Assembly (NCBI GenBank): GCA_903917345.1
Contig: CAIXAE010000026.1
Location: 1-57,601 of the forward strand
DNA: 57,601 nt
Direction: 5' to 3'
Source: an uncultured Methylococcaceae bacterium
Lineage (GTDB): Bacteria; Pseudomonadota; Gammaproteobacteria; Methylococcales; Methylomonadaceae
The translations under genes and the position numbers were made by a program. The notes beneath the pieces are model-generated. The model did no database searches and was not told the DNA's origin. It saw nothing but the letters and a program-made list of their open reading frames with translations. Shown here one piece after another: positions 8,480-16,739 of the stretch (positions within the stretch are counted from its first letter, which is position 1; the number at the start of each line of letters is the position of its first letter).

Positions 8480-8751
8480 TGCTCCTGATTTGATAGTTCA
8501 GATACATCTGACAAAGGATCAATACAACCGATGCTATGCAAGTATTCTTGAGATTCGCGTTTAAGCTGGTTTAGGCGAAGTTCGGCCTGTTCATTTTCGA
8601 GCTGCTGGATAGGCTGAGAGATGGCCTCAGGTAGTTGTCTGATGACTAAGTGACGCAAACGCGGCATGCGTGCTTTTATTGCTAATTTAAGTCGAGCGGG
8701 ACTGATGAGTACGCGCATTAATCTGCGCAAGAAATGAATTATTTGGTTCAT
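8473..8751 (-). CDS. small protein of unknown function, basic N-terminus and acidic C-terminus
   Basis: 92 residues that I do not recognise. The N-terminal half is strongly basic (FLRRLMRVLISPARLKLAIKA). Residues about 40-75 are Gln/Glu/Leu-rich and could form a coiled coil. The tail is acidic. It overlaps the downstream glycosyltransferase by 7 bases in a coupled arrangement, which argues for a real gene. It may be a remnant of a longer methyltransferase or glycosyltransferase, since basic WRLTxPLR-like tails end several proteins of such clusters, or a small membrane-associated partner. Confidence 0.5.
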   Translation of the reverse strand: MNQIIHFLRRLMRVLISPARLKLAIKARMPRLRHLVIRQLPEAISQPIQQLENEQAELRLNQLKRESQEYLHSIGCIDPLSDVSELSNQEQC

Positions 8752-8832
8752 GGTTGTATTTGGTGCAATTTGGTAGATTAGGTTGGACTGAGGTTTGATT
8801 AAAATTGCGGCGAATTGACATGATCTTGGAAA

Positions 8833-8864
8833 CGATGCGCTTCTCGTTGTTCAGCACATCCTAT
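8833..8864. repeat. palindromic element B
   Basis: GATGCGCTTCTCGTTGTTCAGCACATCCTATA, a single half-copy of the family. The right end (TTCAGCACATCCTATA) matches element C in reverse complement. It sits in the gap between the methyltransferase gene and the 92-residue gene. Confidence 0.5.
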
Positions 8865-8884
8865 AATTAATATACTTGGTTATT

Positions 8885-10168
8885 TTATTTCTTGCGAGCA
8901 AGTATGGCGTAATCTAGCGGAGCATCGACAGAGGGCTGCACTGATTCATCTAAGGTTACTGTGTCTACACCAACCGCCTGCCTTGTAAATCGAGCGACCT
9001 GTACAGTTTGGTAACCCGCTGACACTACATAATGCTTAAGTAAGGCTGGGGGCAAAGGCTTTAACCGTAGCGGATCATTCCAAAAGGTACAAGCGCCCAT
9101 GATCAAGTTTTCAGGATTCGGCGTCTCAAGTATTAATAGACCACCTTGTATCAGTACTCGCTTAGCAGCTTCAATCAGATGCAAAGTCATCTCAAATGGT
9201 AGATACTCAAGCACATGAAAAGCACTGACTACCGATACCGAAGCTGGATCTAGTGTGCGCAGATGTGCGATGGCATCGGCAACAACAACTTCGAGCCCCT
9301 GCGCTCTGCAGGCATCTGCTCGAGCCGGATTAAGATCAACCCCCACGCAAGGAAAGCCATGGCGCTTAAGCTCAACAAGAAACTCGCCGCGGCCACAACC
9401 AAGATCAAGACAAGGTTTAAGGGTGCTTGTTTCGTCATAAAGCTGGCGTATCAGTGGCATGTACCAATGACCGTGCTGCTGCCCATTTGATTGAGCTTGC
9501 ATGGCTTTTTCAAATTCAACATAAATATGTTCATTAGCCAAGGCTAGGGGCGCCCATGCTGGCTGCACCAGGCCTTCTGCTAACAAGCGGGCGGTAGATT
9601 CTAAGGCGCGACTATCGCGGGCAAGAGTCACTTTCCATTCATTACGTAGCGTTGAAAAGGCATAAGCCATTTCTCCTCGCCAAGAATCTGACTCTGCCGT
9701 AAGGTCATTCAGTCTTTGGTCTAAATAAACTCCGCTGGTCTGAGCTTGTAAGCCTATCTTTTCTAAATTTTCACTTAAACGAAGTTCAGTCTGATCCAAT
9801 CGCTGCTGAGTCTGAATGATTAGTACTTCAAGACGACCGATACGCAAAACTCGATAAAACCAGCCTATAACTCGCCCCATTAATGGCAAAGCCTTCATAC
9901 GGCGAAACCAGTACGAGTGCATCAAATGACTTACAGAGGCAGCATTCTGTCGCCCTTCGGGACTGTAGCGTAAATCACCTAGCTTCATAACTCGCTGATC
10001 CACTAAGCCACAACTCTCCAAGCAAGCTGTAGCCTCTGCATCAGTAGGAGTGCGGCGCAAAATAACATAATAAGCATTAACCAAAAACTGCTCATCGGAA
10101 CCAGTAAGCAATTCGGCAAGCTCATAATTGGGCTTAGTCATTATATCGGGCTGTGGTAGTTTTATCAT
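8885..10168 (-). CDS. methyltransferase with N-terminal DUF4214-like domain and coiled coil
   Basis: 427 residues. Residues about 20-75 (DEQFLVNAYYVILRRTPTDAEA...LGDLRYSPEGR) are a DUF4214 module. Residues about 110-190 are Gln/Leu/Glu-rich with likely coiled coil. Residues about 253-370 are a class I SAM methyltransferase: motif I LDLGCGRGEF, acidic GVDLNP, then VVSAFHVLEYLP and LILETPNPEN. This last block is typical of O-antigen-cluster methyltransferases. It starts 5 bases after the upstream methyltransferase gene. Chain-end methylation of the polysaccharide is a plausible role, by analogy with WbdD where a coiled coil helps set length; that is inference. The DUF4214 module links it to the surface proteins at 332-5946. 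Confidence 0.8.
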   Translation of the reverse strand: MIKLPQPDIMTKPNYELAELLTGSDEQFLVNAYYVILRRTPTDAEATACLESCGLVDQRVMKLGDLRYSPEGRQNAASVSHLMHSYWFRRMKALPLMGRVIGWFYRVLRIGRLEVLIIQTQQRLDQTELRLSENLEKIGLQAQTSGVYLDQRLNDLTAESDSWRGEMAYAFSTLRNEWKVTLARDSRALESTARLLAEGLVQPAWAPLALANEHIYVEFEKAMQAQSNGQQHGHWYMPLIRQLYDETSTLKPCLDLGCGRGEFLVELKRHGFPCVGVDLNPARADACRAQGLEVVVADAIAHLRTLDPASVSVVSAFHVLEYLPFEMTLHLIEAAKRVLIQGGLLILETPNPENLIMGACTFWNDPLRLKPLPPALLKHYVVSAGYQTVQVARFTRQAVGVDTVTLDESVQPSVDAPLDYAILARKK

Positions 10169-10173
10169 TTGCG

Positions 10174-10995
10174 TTAATCCATAGCCTTACGAATAACCAA
10201 ACCAAAAGAAGTGGTAACATGCTCACCTAGACGCAAACGCAAATGACGACGGGTCGTATAAGGCTCTACATCAACATAGTGATCAAGTTCACCCTCACCC
10301 AGATTAAAATTAAGCTGTAATTGATGACCTTCAGCAAGCAGTTGCTCGGCAAGTTCAATAAAATCATGGCGACGGAAAATAACTATCGGTCCACTATCTA
10401 GGGTGGCGTCATCGGACTGACAATTGAGTTCGGTGGTATGCACCAGCAAACCACCGGGTTTAATGCACTTAAGTGAGTTACGAACAAAATCCAGTCCTGC
10501 TGGAATACTACCCAAATGTTCAAAAGCGCATAAGGACCAGGCAAAATCATAACCAGTCAGATCAGGTGAAATTGCGGTCATGTCTTCGGCACGAAAATCA
10601 ACCAGTTCTTTAAATATATCAGGCGGGCATATCCATTTGTCATTTAGGTCAGCAAGACTTGCGGCATGCTGTCCTGTTTCAACCCATTCTTGCTGAGCGG
10701 ATTCCATATCAAGATCAGTGGCCGTCACTTTGACACCTCGAGCCGCTAGTACCGCTACTGTCATTTCTTTTCCTACCCCAAAGCCAACACCACGACGACC
10801 TGGAGCAATCATGCCCTGCCTTGAAAGCACCTGTAACAGATAGCAGTATTCCCATAGTTTACGATGGTAACGCTTAGGCTCACGTATTTCTCGGCACCAG
10901 AATTCGAATTCGGGGGTGTCAAATTGAGCTTGAGTACAAGCATGGGAAATCGGTTCTGAAAAGCTCGGCTGGGTATCTTGTATGATGATTGACAT
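10174..10995 (-). CDS. class I SAM-dependent methyltransferase
   Basis: 273 residues. The SAM fold begins at about residue 70: RRGVGFGVGKEM (glycine-rich motif I), VTATDLDMES (acidic ribose-binding loop), AWSLCAFEHLGS (post-motif II) and IKPGGLLVHTTE (motif III). Residues 1-65 form an N-terminal helical extension ending REPKRYHRKLWEYCYL. It is the first of a pair with the DUF4214 methyltransferase (5-base gap), so they are probably co-transcribed. The acceptor is unknown; a polysaccharide sugar is likely from context. Confidence 0.8.
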   Translation of the reverse strand: MSIIIQDTQPSFSEPISHACTQAQFDTPEFEFWCREIREPKRYHRKLWEYCYLLQVLSRQGMIAPGRRGVGFGVGKEMTVAVLAARGVKVTATDLDMESAQQEWVETGQHAASLADLNDKWICPPDIFKELVDFRAEDMTAISPDLTGYDFAWSLCAFEHLGSIPAGLDFVRNSLKCIKPGGLLVHTTELNCQSDDATLDSGPIVIFRRHDFIELAEQLLAEGHQLQLNFNLGEGELDHYVDVEPYTTRRHLRLRLGEHVTTSFGLVIRKAMD

Positions 10996-11174
10996 TGAAG
11001 GTTTGATCGCTATGAATTTTTTGGCTATGATAAACGCTCATGTTTGGCTTGTCCATCGTATAATGACTGGCAATAGACATGCTAATTAAATTACACTATG
11101 GCTTTATTTTAATTTAGTATTGATATTAGACTATCGAGCTTAATAACACTACTACGCAACCATAGCTTTAAAAT

Positions 11175-11393
11175 ATGACTGAATTTAACGAAAAAGAACT
11201 AGGTGAAAAACTTGCTGCTTTATGTAATAAGGCTAAAACAGACTTAGATCTTCAACAACGTATTATATCTGATCCGCTATCAGTTTTGCATGCCGAAGGC
11301 ATAGAATTTCCTGAGAACTTTAATGCCGGAGTCATTGGCTTTATAAACGCTGCACTATTTCAAATAAATCAGCCTCTGAATCAAATCACATAG
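11175..11393 (+). CDS. small NHLP-leader-like ORF (possible orphan RiPP precursor)
   Basis: 72 residues, the only plus-strand gene in a 13-kb minus-strand block. The segment DLQQRIISDPLSVLHAEGIEFPENF resembles the nitrile-hydratase-like leader peptide (NHLP) pattern: D-x-x-x-x-R-x-x-x-D-P, then V/A-L, then G-I-E-x-P. Usual NHLP leaders continue with a V-x-V-V core junction and a Gly-Gly-type cleavage site. Here the tail (FINAALFQINQPLNQIT) has neither Cys nor Ser/Thr-rich core, and no cyclase or radical SAM partner is near. The ribosome site is weak (CTTTAAAAT). It could be a stand-alone NHLP-fold protein, or a fragment carried with element C, which begins 12 bases after its stop. Confidence 0.45.
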   Translation: MTEFNEKELGEKLAALCNKAKTDLDLQQRIISDPLSVLHAEGIEFPENFNAGVIGFINAALFQINQPLNQIT

Positions 11394-11405
11394 AGCCACT
11401 ACTAA

Positions 11406-11487
11406 GGTAAGACGTAACTTTTATAGGATGTGCTGAACGCTAGTGAAGCGCATCCTATTGGGGGTATTTATTTTTTTGCGAGTTACC
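11406..11487. mobile_element. MITE-like palindromic element C (82 bp)
   Basis: The ends GGTAAGACGTAA (11406) and TTGCGAGTTACC (to 11487) are imperfect inverted repeats (9 of 12). Inside is a near-perfect palindrome, ATAGGATGTGC...GCGCATCCTAT. The right half (CATCCTATTGGGGGTAT... to GCGAGTTACC) recurs inverted in element D at 14711. It lies exactly between the stop codons of the NHLP-like ORF and the FkbM gene, where its hairpin might also act as a terminator. Confidence 0.7.
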
Positions 11488-11493
11488 TTAAGC

Positions 11494-12465
11494 TTATTTA
11501 GCAATAACACTGGAAAGCTTACGCAAAGGTGCAGTTAATCGCCATAATGAACTACTTTGCAAAGCTGCTAAAGCTATTTCTGACTGCTGAGCATCTGCTT
11601 GAGCTTGTTTTGCATTAGCTAATGACTGTTGAGCATTAGCTAATGCTTGCTGCGCATTAACTAATGACTGCTCAGCGTTAGCTTCAGCTTGTTGAGCTCT
11701 AGCTTCAGCTTGTTGGGCTCTAGCTTCAGCTTGTTGGGATTTGCTTACTATAAGTTGGCAGAAGGATTGAGATGCGGTACCGCTCAATACGAATTCATCA
11801 AATATGTTAGGTGGTGTGCTAAATGATGCCAATAAATCGATATGATCGCTGTGCACATAAAATCGATTCAAGCCGTCAAAATAAGCATAGCGATAATCTT
11901 TGGCAAAAACCAGTGGTTCCCATGCCGCAAAACTTTGCTCTTGGGTTAAGGGTTTAGTACTTTCTATAACCAATAACCATGGACGACAAACTGATGTTTG
12001 CCAACTTTCTAGGACATCCTGTTCTAAGCCTTCAACATCCAGCTTTAACCAATGGATAGGCTGATGTTTATATTTATCAAGCAACACATCTAACGATACG
12101 ACAGGCACTTCAATTTGATTGACTTCATAACCAGCAAACTCATGTCGCTTAGCAATTTCAGGATCAGCGGTTGATAAGCCCGTCCCACTAATTTCGTAGA
12201 ATGTCATTAGCCCTTCGCAACCGCCAATGGCCACCTGCTCTACGATTTCATCTGGACGCGCTACACGGAGTTTATTTGAATACTGCTGGGTAGGTTCTAC
12301 ATGAACACCACGCCAGCCATGCTCATAAAAAGCAAGACTTACAGAATCGACAACAGGATCTTGGGCACCGATATCAATGTAAAAGCCTTGATCAACATGT
12401 CCTAGGGCTCGCCATAACATGACGTCTTCAAAGTTCTGTGCGTAAGAAATAAATGTCATCTTCAA
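11494..12465 (-). CDS. FkbM-family methyltransferase with 7-residue coiled-coil repeats
   Basis: 323 residues. The FkbM domain covers about 1-190: SYAQNFEDVMLWRAL, FYIDIGAQDP (SAM-binding), RGVHVEPTQQY and HWLKLDVEGLEQDVL. Residues 244-299 are eight tandem 7-residue units (QQAEARA, QQAEARA, QQAEANA, EQSLVNA, QQALANA, QQSLANA, KQAQADA, QQSEIAL), strongly predicting a helical rod. The end, SSLWRLTAPLRKL, is the WRLTxPLR motif common at C-termini of polysaccharide-cluster enzymes. Its start overlaps the upstream gene by 4 bases (ATGA). Probably an O-methyltransferase modifying a glycan; the rod may space it from a membrane partner. Confidence 0.85.
   Translation of the reverse strand: MKMTFISYAQNFEDVMLWRALGHVDQGFYIDIGAQDPVVDSVSLAFYEHGWRGVHVEPTQQYSNKLRVARPDEIVEQVAIGGCEGLMTFYEISGTGLSTADPEIAKRHEFAGYEVNQIEVPVVSLDVLLDKYKHQPIHWLKLDVEGLEQDVLESWQTSVCRPWLLVIESTKPLTQEQSFAAWEPLVFAKDYRYAYFDGLNRFYVHSDHIDLLASFSTPPNIFDEFVLSGTASQSFCQLIVSKSQQAEARAQQAEARAQQAEANAEQSLVNAQQALANAQQSLANAKQAQADAQQSEIALAALQSSSLWRLTAPLRKLSSVIAK
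11569..11736 (-). repeat. 21-bp coding repeat (8 units) in the FkbM gene
   Basis: Eight 21-base units encode 7-residue heptads. The first units are nearly identical in DNA (AGCTTCAGCTTGTTGGG on the plus strand) and later units diverge. Such in-frame repeats can gain or lose units by slippage without breaking the frame. Confidence 0.75.
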
Positions 12466-13385
12466 CCTTTTATAAGAATCATGTTCATAAAGTCACCATC
12501 AACCACAAAGTCAATTATGCTAAGTTTTGCTTTGGTTGTCAGCAGAGTACGTGATCGCCCTAAATAAAAAAATAAATGAAAGCGGGTAAACTCATAAAGG
12601 TATTCAAAGCAAGGTGTCGCATGGGACATTTTTCCGTTGCTATTGAGCAGTTCGCGCATGAGCAAAAGTTCACGTACTGGGTAGCGCAGATGCTCTAGGA
12701 CATTATTTGAAAAAATCCCATCAAAACTCATAGCCTTTAGTTGTTCTATACTTGAAATTATATAGGGGCTATTTGACATTGCCGAGCTATGCGGCTCGTA
12801 ACCATAGACATTCCAGCCCTCCTCTCGTAGCACGCTTAAAGTATTCGACCAAGCTCCACTTCCCCAATTCAGATATATGCGGTCTTTTTCGGGGTGAAGC
12901 GCATAAAAAGCTCTAAGCTCTTGTGCCGTAGAATCTCCCTCGGAAAACACCCGATAATGCCACTCATAGTCTTTAGCAAGCTCCGCCTCAGAAAGTCGCA
13001 GCATTTTTTCAGCGCCAAAAATTAGCTCACATTCTGGGCATTGATGGCGTACTAGGGTACCACCCTCAAAAATGCATTGAGAAACAAAGGTGTTAAAGTT
13101 GACTCTATCTTGGCTATGCTCACAAATAGGACATTTCAGCTCAATGTCTACAATACGCTGCCGATCTAATTGATCAAGCAAATCCCATTTGACACTCAGT
13201 TGATGGCGCAGCAGTTGCTTATGATTATCATCTATAACAACATTCATTTCTTTAAAAGCTAATGCCTGCTGTTCGTGTTGTGAATGTTCAAGCGCTTCGT
13301 CTACAGTCAATGATCTGAGCGTTGCTTTTCGAATCATCATAACGTCAAAATAACCCAAAAATTGGTTGATGATTTTATTGAGCAT
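12462..13385 (-). CDS. methyltransferase with N-terminal zinc-ribbon-like cysteines
   Basis: 307 residues. Cys85-x2-Cys88 and Cys116-x2-Cys119 (CPIC, CPEC) form a putative zinc ribbon, as in the methyltransf_13 type of sugar methyltransferases. A class I methyltransferase fold follows, with a divergent glycine-rich loop (LNWGSGAWSN), VYGYEPHS and FSNNVLEHLRYP. The start overlaps the end of wzt by 11 bases and its stop overlaps the FkbM start by 4, so all three are probably translationally coupled. The substrate is probably a nucleotide sugar or glycan, but is not shown by the sequence. Confidence 0.75.
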   Translation of the reverse strand: MLNKIINQFLGYFDVMMIRKATLRSLTVDEALEHSQHEQQALAFKEMNVVIDDNHKQLLRHQLSVKWDLLDQLDRQRIVDIELKCPICEHSQDRVNFNTFVSQCIFEGGTLVRHQCPECELIFGAEKMLRLSEAELAKDYEWHYRVFSEGDSTAQELRAFYALHPEKDRIYLNWGSGAWSNTLSVLREEGWNVYGYEPHSSAMSNSPYIISSIEQLKAMSFDGIFSNNVLEHLRYPVRELLLMRELLNSNGKMSHATPCFEYLYEFTRFHLFFYLGRSRTLLTTKAKLSIIDFVVDGDFMNMILIKG

Positions 13386-14622
13386 CGTCTGAAGTTTGTC
13401 TATGTAATTGTATGGATGCGTTAGGCTCTAGCCAAGCGCATCCGGCAAATGCAGGCTGATTAATGTTTATCACGGTAAATAACAGCGCAAGATCCGTCCA
13501 CTCGTAGTTGTTTGTCATATGAGTATCGCTATCAGTTAATGCGGTAGCTATTGAATAGTCACCCTGACCCAAATTAACCGGAAAAATAAAGTTATATTCA
13601 ATTAAATCTCCGGCTCGTAGATCATGCAATGGCATATTTCTGTGATGTGTATTTGTGCCGTATATTGGCTGCCCTAGCCGATCTTTGATTAGATATCCCA
13701 ACACTAGGCGAGGTATCGTTGCTTTGACTTGCACTTTAATTCGTAGCGACACAGTTTCACCGACATTAACCATTTCCAGCACTTCGTTTTCATCATTTAA
13801 TAAGATGATTTCCACAACAATGGCTTCTTGGGTACCTGAAGTCGTTTGGATACGTCCATTCGCGTTTTTTTTCTGCAAAACCATGGAATTTTCACGTTGG
13901 GCAATGAGCGCATTGTAATAATCCATCACCTCTTCGGGTCCGCCCTCCTTGACGATAGAGCCCGAGTCCAGAAGGATGGCGCGGTCACAAATAGATTGTA
14001 TGGCTCCTTTATCATGGGAAACGATCAATAACGTGGTACCTAACTTTCGAAACTCTCGAATACGATCAAAACTTTTGTGTTGAAAGTAAGCGTCCCCTAC
14101 AGATAAGGCTTCATCGACAATGAGTACATCTGGCCTTCTAGCAGTGGCTAAGCTAAAGGCTAAGCGCATTTGCATACCGCTAGAGTAAACGCGTACCGAT
14201 TGGTCAATATAATCACCAATTTCGGCAAAGGCTTCAATGTCTGGCATTAGGCTGGTAATTTCTTCGACACTAATACCTAATAATTGTCCTGCCATATAAA
14301 CGTTTTGCCGTCCGGTAAAATCGGGATGAAAGCCCATGCCCAATTCTAGTAATGCCGCTACTCGTCCAGTCAACTGGACCTTACCGGTGCTAGGTTGGGT
14401 GGTGCCAACAATCATTTTGAGTAAAGTGCTTTTACCCGCACCGTTAATGCCGATAATGCCGACGGCTTCACCTGGTTTGACGGTAAAGCTAATATCTTTC
14501 AATACCCATTTAAGCTGATGATATGATCTATTAAAAGGCGATAGCCATTCGGCTAGTCGCGACCAGCGTGAGGGGTATTGCTTATAGGCTTTGCCTATAT
14601 TCGAAAGAGTAATCGTTCCCAT
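13375..14622 (-). CDS. wzt: ABC transporter ATP-binding protein, O-polysaccharide exporter
   Basis: 415 residues. The ATPase has Walker A GINGAGKST (58-66), signature YSSGMQ (146-151), Walker B VLIVDE (166-171) and the switch His in LLIVSHD. Residues about 260-415 form a Wzt-type C-terminal beta-sandwich that in E. coli O9a recognises the modified, non-reducing end of the finished polysaccharide. With Wzm it exports lipid-linked O-antigen across the inner membrane. The three downstream overlapping genes include two methyltransferases, consistent with terminal methylation being the export signal. Unusually it is separated from wzm by a 246-base gap holding element D. Confidence 0.9.
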   Translation of the reverse strand: MGTITLSNIGKAYKQYPSRWSRLAEWLSPFNRSYHQLKWVLKDISFTVKPGEAVGIIGINGAGKSTLLKMIVGTTQPSTGKVQLTGRVAALLELGMGFHPDFTGRQNVYMAGQLLGISVEEITSLMPDIEAFAEIGDYIDQSVRVYSSGMQMRLAFSLATARRPDVLIVDEALSVGDAYFQHKSFDRIREFRKLGTTLLIVSHDKGAIQSICDRAILLDSGSIVKEGGPEEVMDYYNALIAQRENSMVLQKKNANGRIQTTSGTQEAIVVEIILLNDENEVLEMVNVGETVSLRIKVQVKATIPRLVLGYLIKDRLGQPIYGTNTHHRNMPLHDLRAGDLIEYNFIFPVNLGQGDYSIATALTDSDTHMTNNYEWTDLALLFTVININQPAFAGCAWLEPNASIQLHRQTSDDAQ

Positions 14623-14710
14623 ATGTAAACTTTATTTTTATTAGTGGTATGAGCAACATTGTTGTAAGTTGCGAGCTTTTAATACCTAAAAAATCTCGAT
14701 ATTAACGTTG

Positions 14711-14847
14711 GGTAACTCGCAAAAAATAAAATACCCCCAATAGGATGTGCAAAACGCTAGTGATGCGCATCGCTCTATTACAAATGATGCGCTTCACTGC
14801 CGTTCAGCACATACTATAAAAGCGGGGGTTTATTATTGCGTCTTATC
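14711..14847. mobile_element. MITE-like element D (137 bp) between wzm and wzt
   Basis: The left end GGTAACTCGCAAAAAATAAA with CCCCC (14711-14738) and the right end, read inverted, GATAAGACGCAATAATAAA with CCCCC (14847-14824) are long imperfect terminal inverted repeats. Inside are two inverted palindromic cores: TAGGATGTGC...GATGCGCATC, then GATGCGCTTCACTGCCGTTCAGCACATACTATA. The left 35 bases match the right end of element C in opposite orientation. No coding capacity. Confidence 0.75.
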
Positions 14848-14868
14848 TTGGGCTAAAACAGCATCAAC

Positions 14869-15663
14869 TTATAACTCATCAACCATTTCACCCGCACGCT
14901 TACGAAATAAACGCAGCGCAAACGCACATAATACTAAGGCCAGTAGTGTTACTGGCAAGAGATTTTGCCAAACTGGCCATTGCCCACTCACCAATACGCC
15001 TTGACAGGCTGTTATTAAACTATACATGGGATTATAGATCATCCATGGACGCAGGGCTTCGGGAAGAATAGTAGAGGAATAAACAATAGGGGTAAGCCAA
15101 AACCAAAACTGGATGAATATACCAAAAAATTGGCCTACATCACGAAAAAATACATTCAGCACTCCGAGACTAATACCCAATCCTATGGCAAACAGTACCA
15201 AAATGGCGATCACAGGAAACAAGGCTACATAAACCAGACCAGGGAAGTTACCTGAAACAATTAAGAATAAACTGAACAAGCCAAAAATAATAAAGAAGTT
15301 TAACAAAGCATTGGCTACCACAATAATAGGCAAGCATAATCTTGGAAAACTCAATTTTTTTAATAGATTTGCATGTTCAAGGAAGGTGTTTTGAGCGCGG
15401 GTGACAATTTCTGCAAATAAGCCCCAAGTTAATACACCAGCACATAAATAGATACTATAGGAAAAGCTATTGTTAACACCGGGTAACCTAGCCTGCATGA
15501 CTTGCGAAAAAATGACGGTATAGACGACTATCATGGCAAGTGGATTAAGTACTGTCCAGATACCACCCAACAGAGAATTACTGTATCTAGATTGAAATTC
15601 GCGCTGGACACTTCCGAAGATAAAGCCTCGGTAGTCCCACAACGCTTTTAATAACCTATTCAT
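14869..15663 (-). CDS. wzm: ABC transporter permease, O-polysaccharide exporter
   Basis: 264 residues with about six hydrophobic segments, the normal size for Wzm/KpsM (ABC2) permeases. Family features: the basic start LLKALWDYRGFIFGSVQREFQSRYSNSLLGGIWTVLNPLAMI, the FFRDVGQFFGIFIQFWFWLTPIVY block and the NPMYSLI segment near the end. It forms the inner-membrane channel paired with Wzt. It starts 17 bases after the upstream dehydratase-like gene, so it reads in the same transcript. Directly downstream lies element D, then wzt. Confidence 0.9.
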   Translation of the reverse strand: MNRLLKALWDYRGFIFGSVQREFQSRYSNSLLGGIWTVLNPLAMIVVYTVIFSQVMQARLPGVNNSFSYSIYLCAGVLTWGLFAEIVTRAQNTFLEHANLLKKLSFPRLCLPIIVVANALLNFFIIFGLFSLFLIVSGNFPGLVYVALFPVIAILVLFAIGLGISLGVLNVFFRDVGQFFGIFIQFWFWLTPIVYSSTILPEALRPWMIYNPMYSLITACQGVLVSGQWPVWQNLLPVTLLALVLCAFALRLFRKRAGEMVDEL

Positions 15664-15680
15664 TTATATCCTGATTTTTT

Positions 15681-16634
15681 TTAGCTCTGTGCATCACAAA
15701 GTATCTTGATGACATCACTCATGTGATTTTTAGCTTGCCAGCCTAGTATTCGATGAGCTTTATTAGGATTGCCTTGGCTCCAAGCATTTTCATTAGGGCG
15801 CATTAATTCGTCGTCATGAACGACGTGTTGAGCCCAATCTAAGCCATAACAAGCAAAGGCTTGAGCTACAAAATCTTTGAGTGAGTGAGTTTGACCTGTA
15901 GCAATAACAAAATCTTCAGCTTGCTCTGCTTGCAGCATGAGCCACATGGCCTCTACATATTCAGGCGCCCAACCCCAATCACGCGAGATATTTAAATCAC
16001 CCAAGGTTAATATTTCTGTAGAGCCTTTGGAAATTTTATAGGCAGCACGTACCACTTTTTGTGTGACAAAACGTTCTGGACGCAGCTCTGATTCATGATT
16101 AAACAAAATACCATTGACGGCAAACATCTTATGCGCCTCGCGATAATTCTTAACCAACCAATGCGCGGCAGCTTTTGCTACAGCATAAGGGCTTACTGGA
16201 TTGAAGGGCGTGTGTTCATGAGCGGGTGCCCCTTGGGTATCGCCAAAACATTCACTAGAACTGGCATGGTAAAACTTGGTCGGTAATTTTAAAAACCGCA
16301 AGGCTTCAAGAATATTAAGCGTACCAATGGTAATGCTCTCAATGGTTTCTGAAGGTTGTTCAAATGACAGGCCTACTGAGGTTTGTCCAGCTAAATGATA
16401 AATTTCATCAGGCTGTACTTTTGAGATCACCGTTAGCGTGCTTTTAAAGTCGTGAGGCGCCATTGACAGCACCTTAACCTGATCAAGTATGCCTAGTCGT
16501 GTCAGCGAGCTAAAACTTGAGGCGCCGGCATCTCGTGAGGTACCAAAAACAACATAGCCCTTAGTAAGCAACAGTTGTGCAAGATAAGCGCCGTCTTGGC
16601 CACCTATGCCAGTAATAAATGCTGTTTTTGTCAT
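15681..16634 (-). CDS. GDP-mannose 4,6-dehydratase-family SDR
   Basis: 317 residues. NAD(P)-binding start ITGIGGQDGAYLAQLLL, the Ser-Tyr-Lys region SSSECFGD and SPYAVAKAAAHW, and the family motif NGILFNHES. It is shorter than normal GMD (about 345-370) and has HDDELMRPNE in place of the RxxxxRPxEV motif. It may be a GMD paralogue or a keto-sugar reductase (Rmd-like role). Expected substrates are GDP-mannose or GDP-4-keto-6-deoxymannose for a D-rhamnose-type polymer. It is the only intact enzyme of this family here, since the canonical gmd upstream (19327-20449) is broken. Confidence 0.8.
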   Translation of the reverse strand: MTKTAFITGIGGQDGAYLAQLLLTKGYVVFGTSRDAGASSFSSLTRLGILDQVKVLSMAPHDFKSTLTVISKVQPDEIYHLAGQTSVGLSFEQPSETIESITIGTLNILEALRFLKLPTKFYHASSSECFGDTQGAPAHEHTPFNPVSPYAVAKAAAHWLVKNYREAHKMFAVNGILFNHESELRPERFVTQKVVRAAYKISKGSTEILTLGDLNISRDWGWAPEYVEAMWLMLQAEQAEDFVIATGQTHSLKDFVAQAFACYGLDWAQHVVHDDELMRPNENAWSQGNPNKAHRILGWQAKNHMSDVIKILCDAQS

Positions 16635-16739
16635 TTTAATTTAGTTATCCATTAATTATTTTTGTAGCCAGTAGTTAATAATAACAACTATTGTTTCTTA
16701 CAGTAGACCTCTTTTCTAAATAATAATAAACCATTATTT

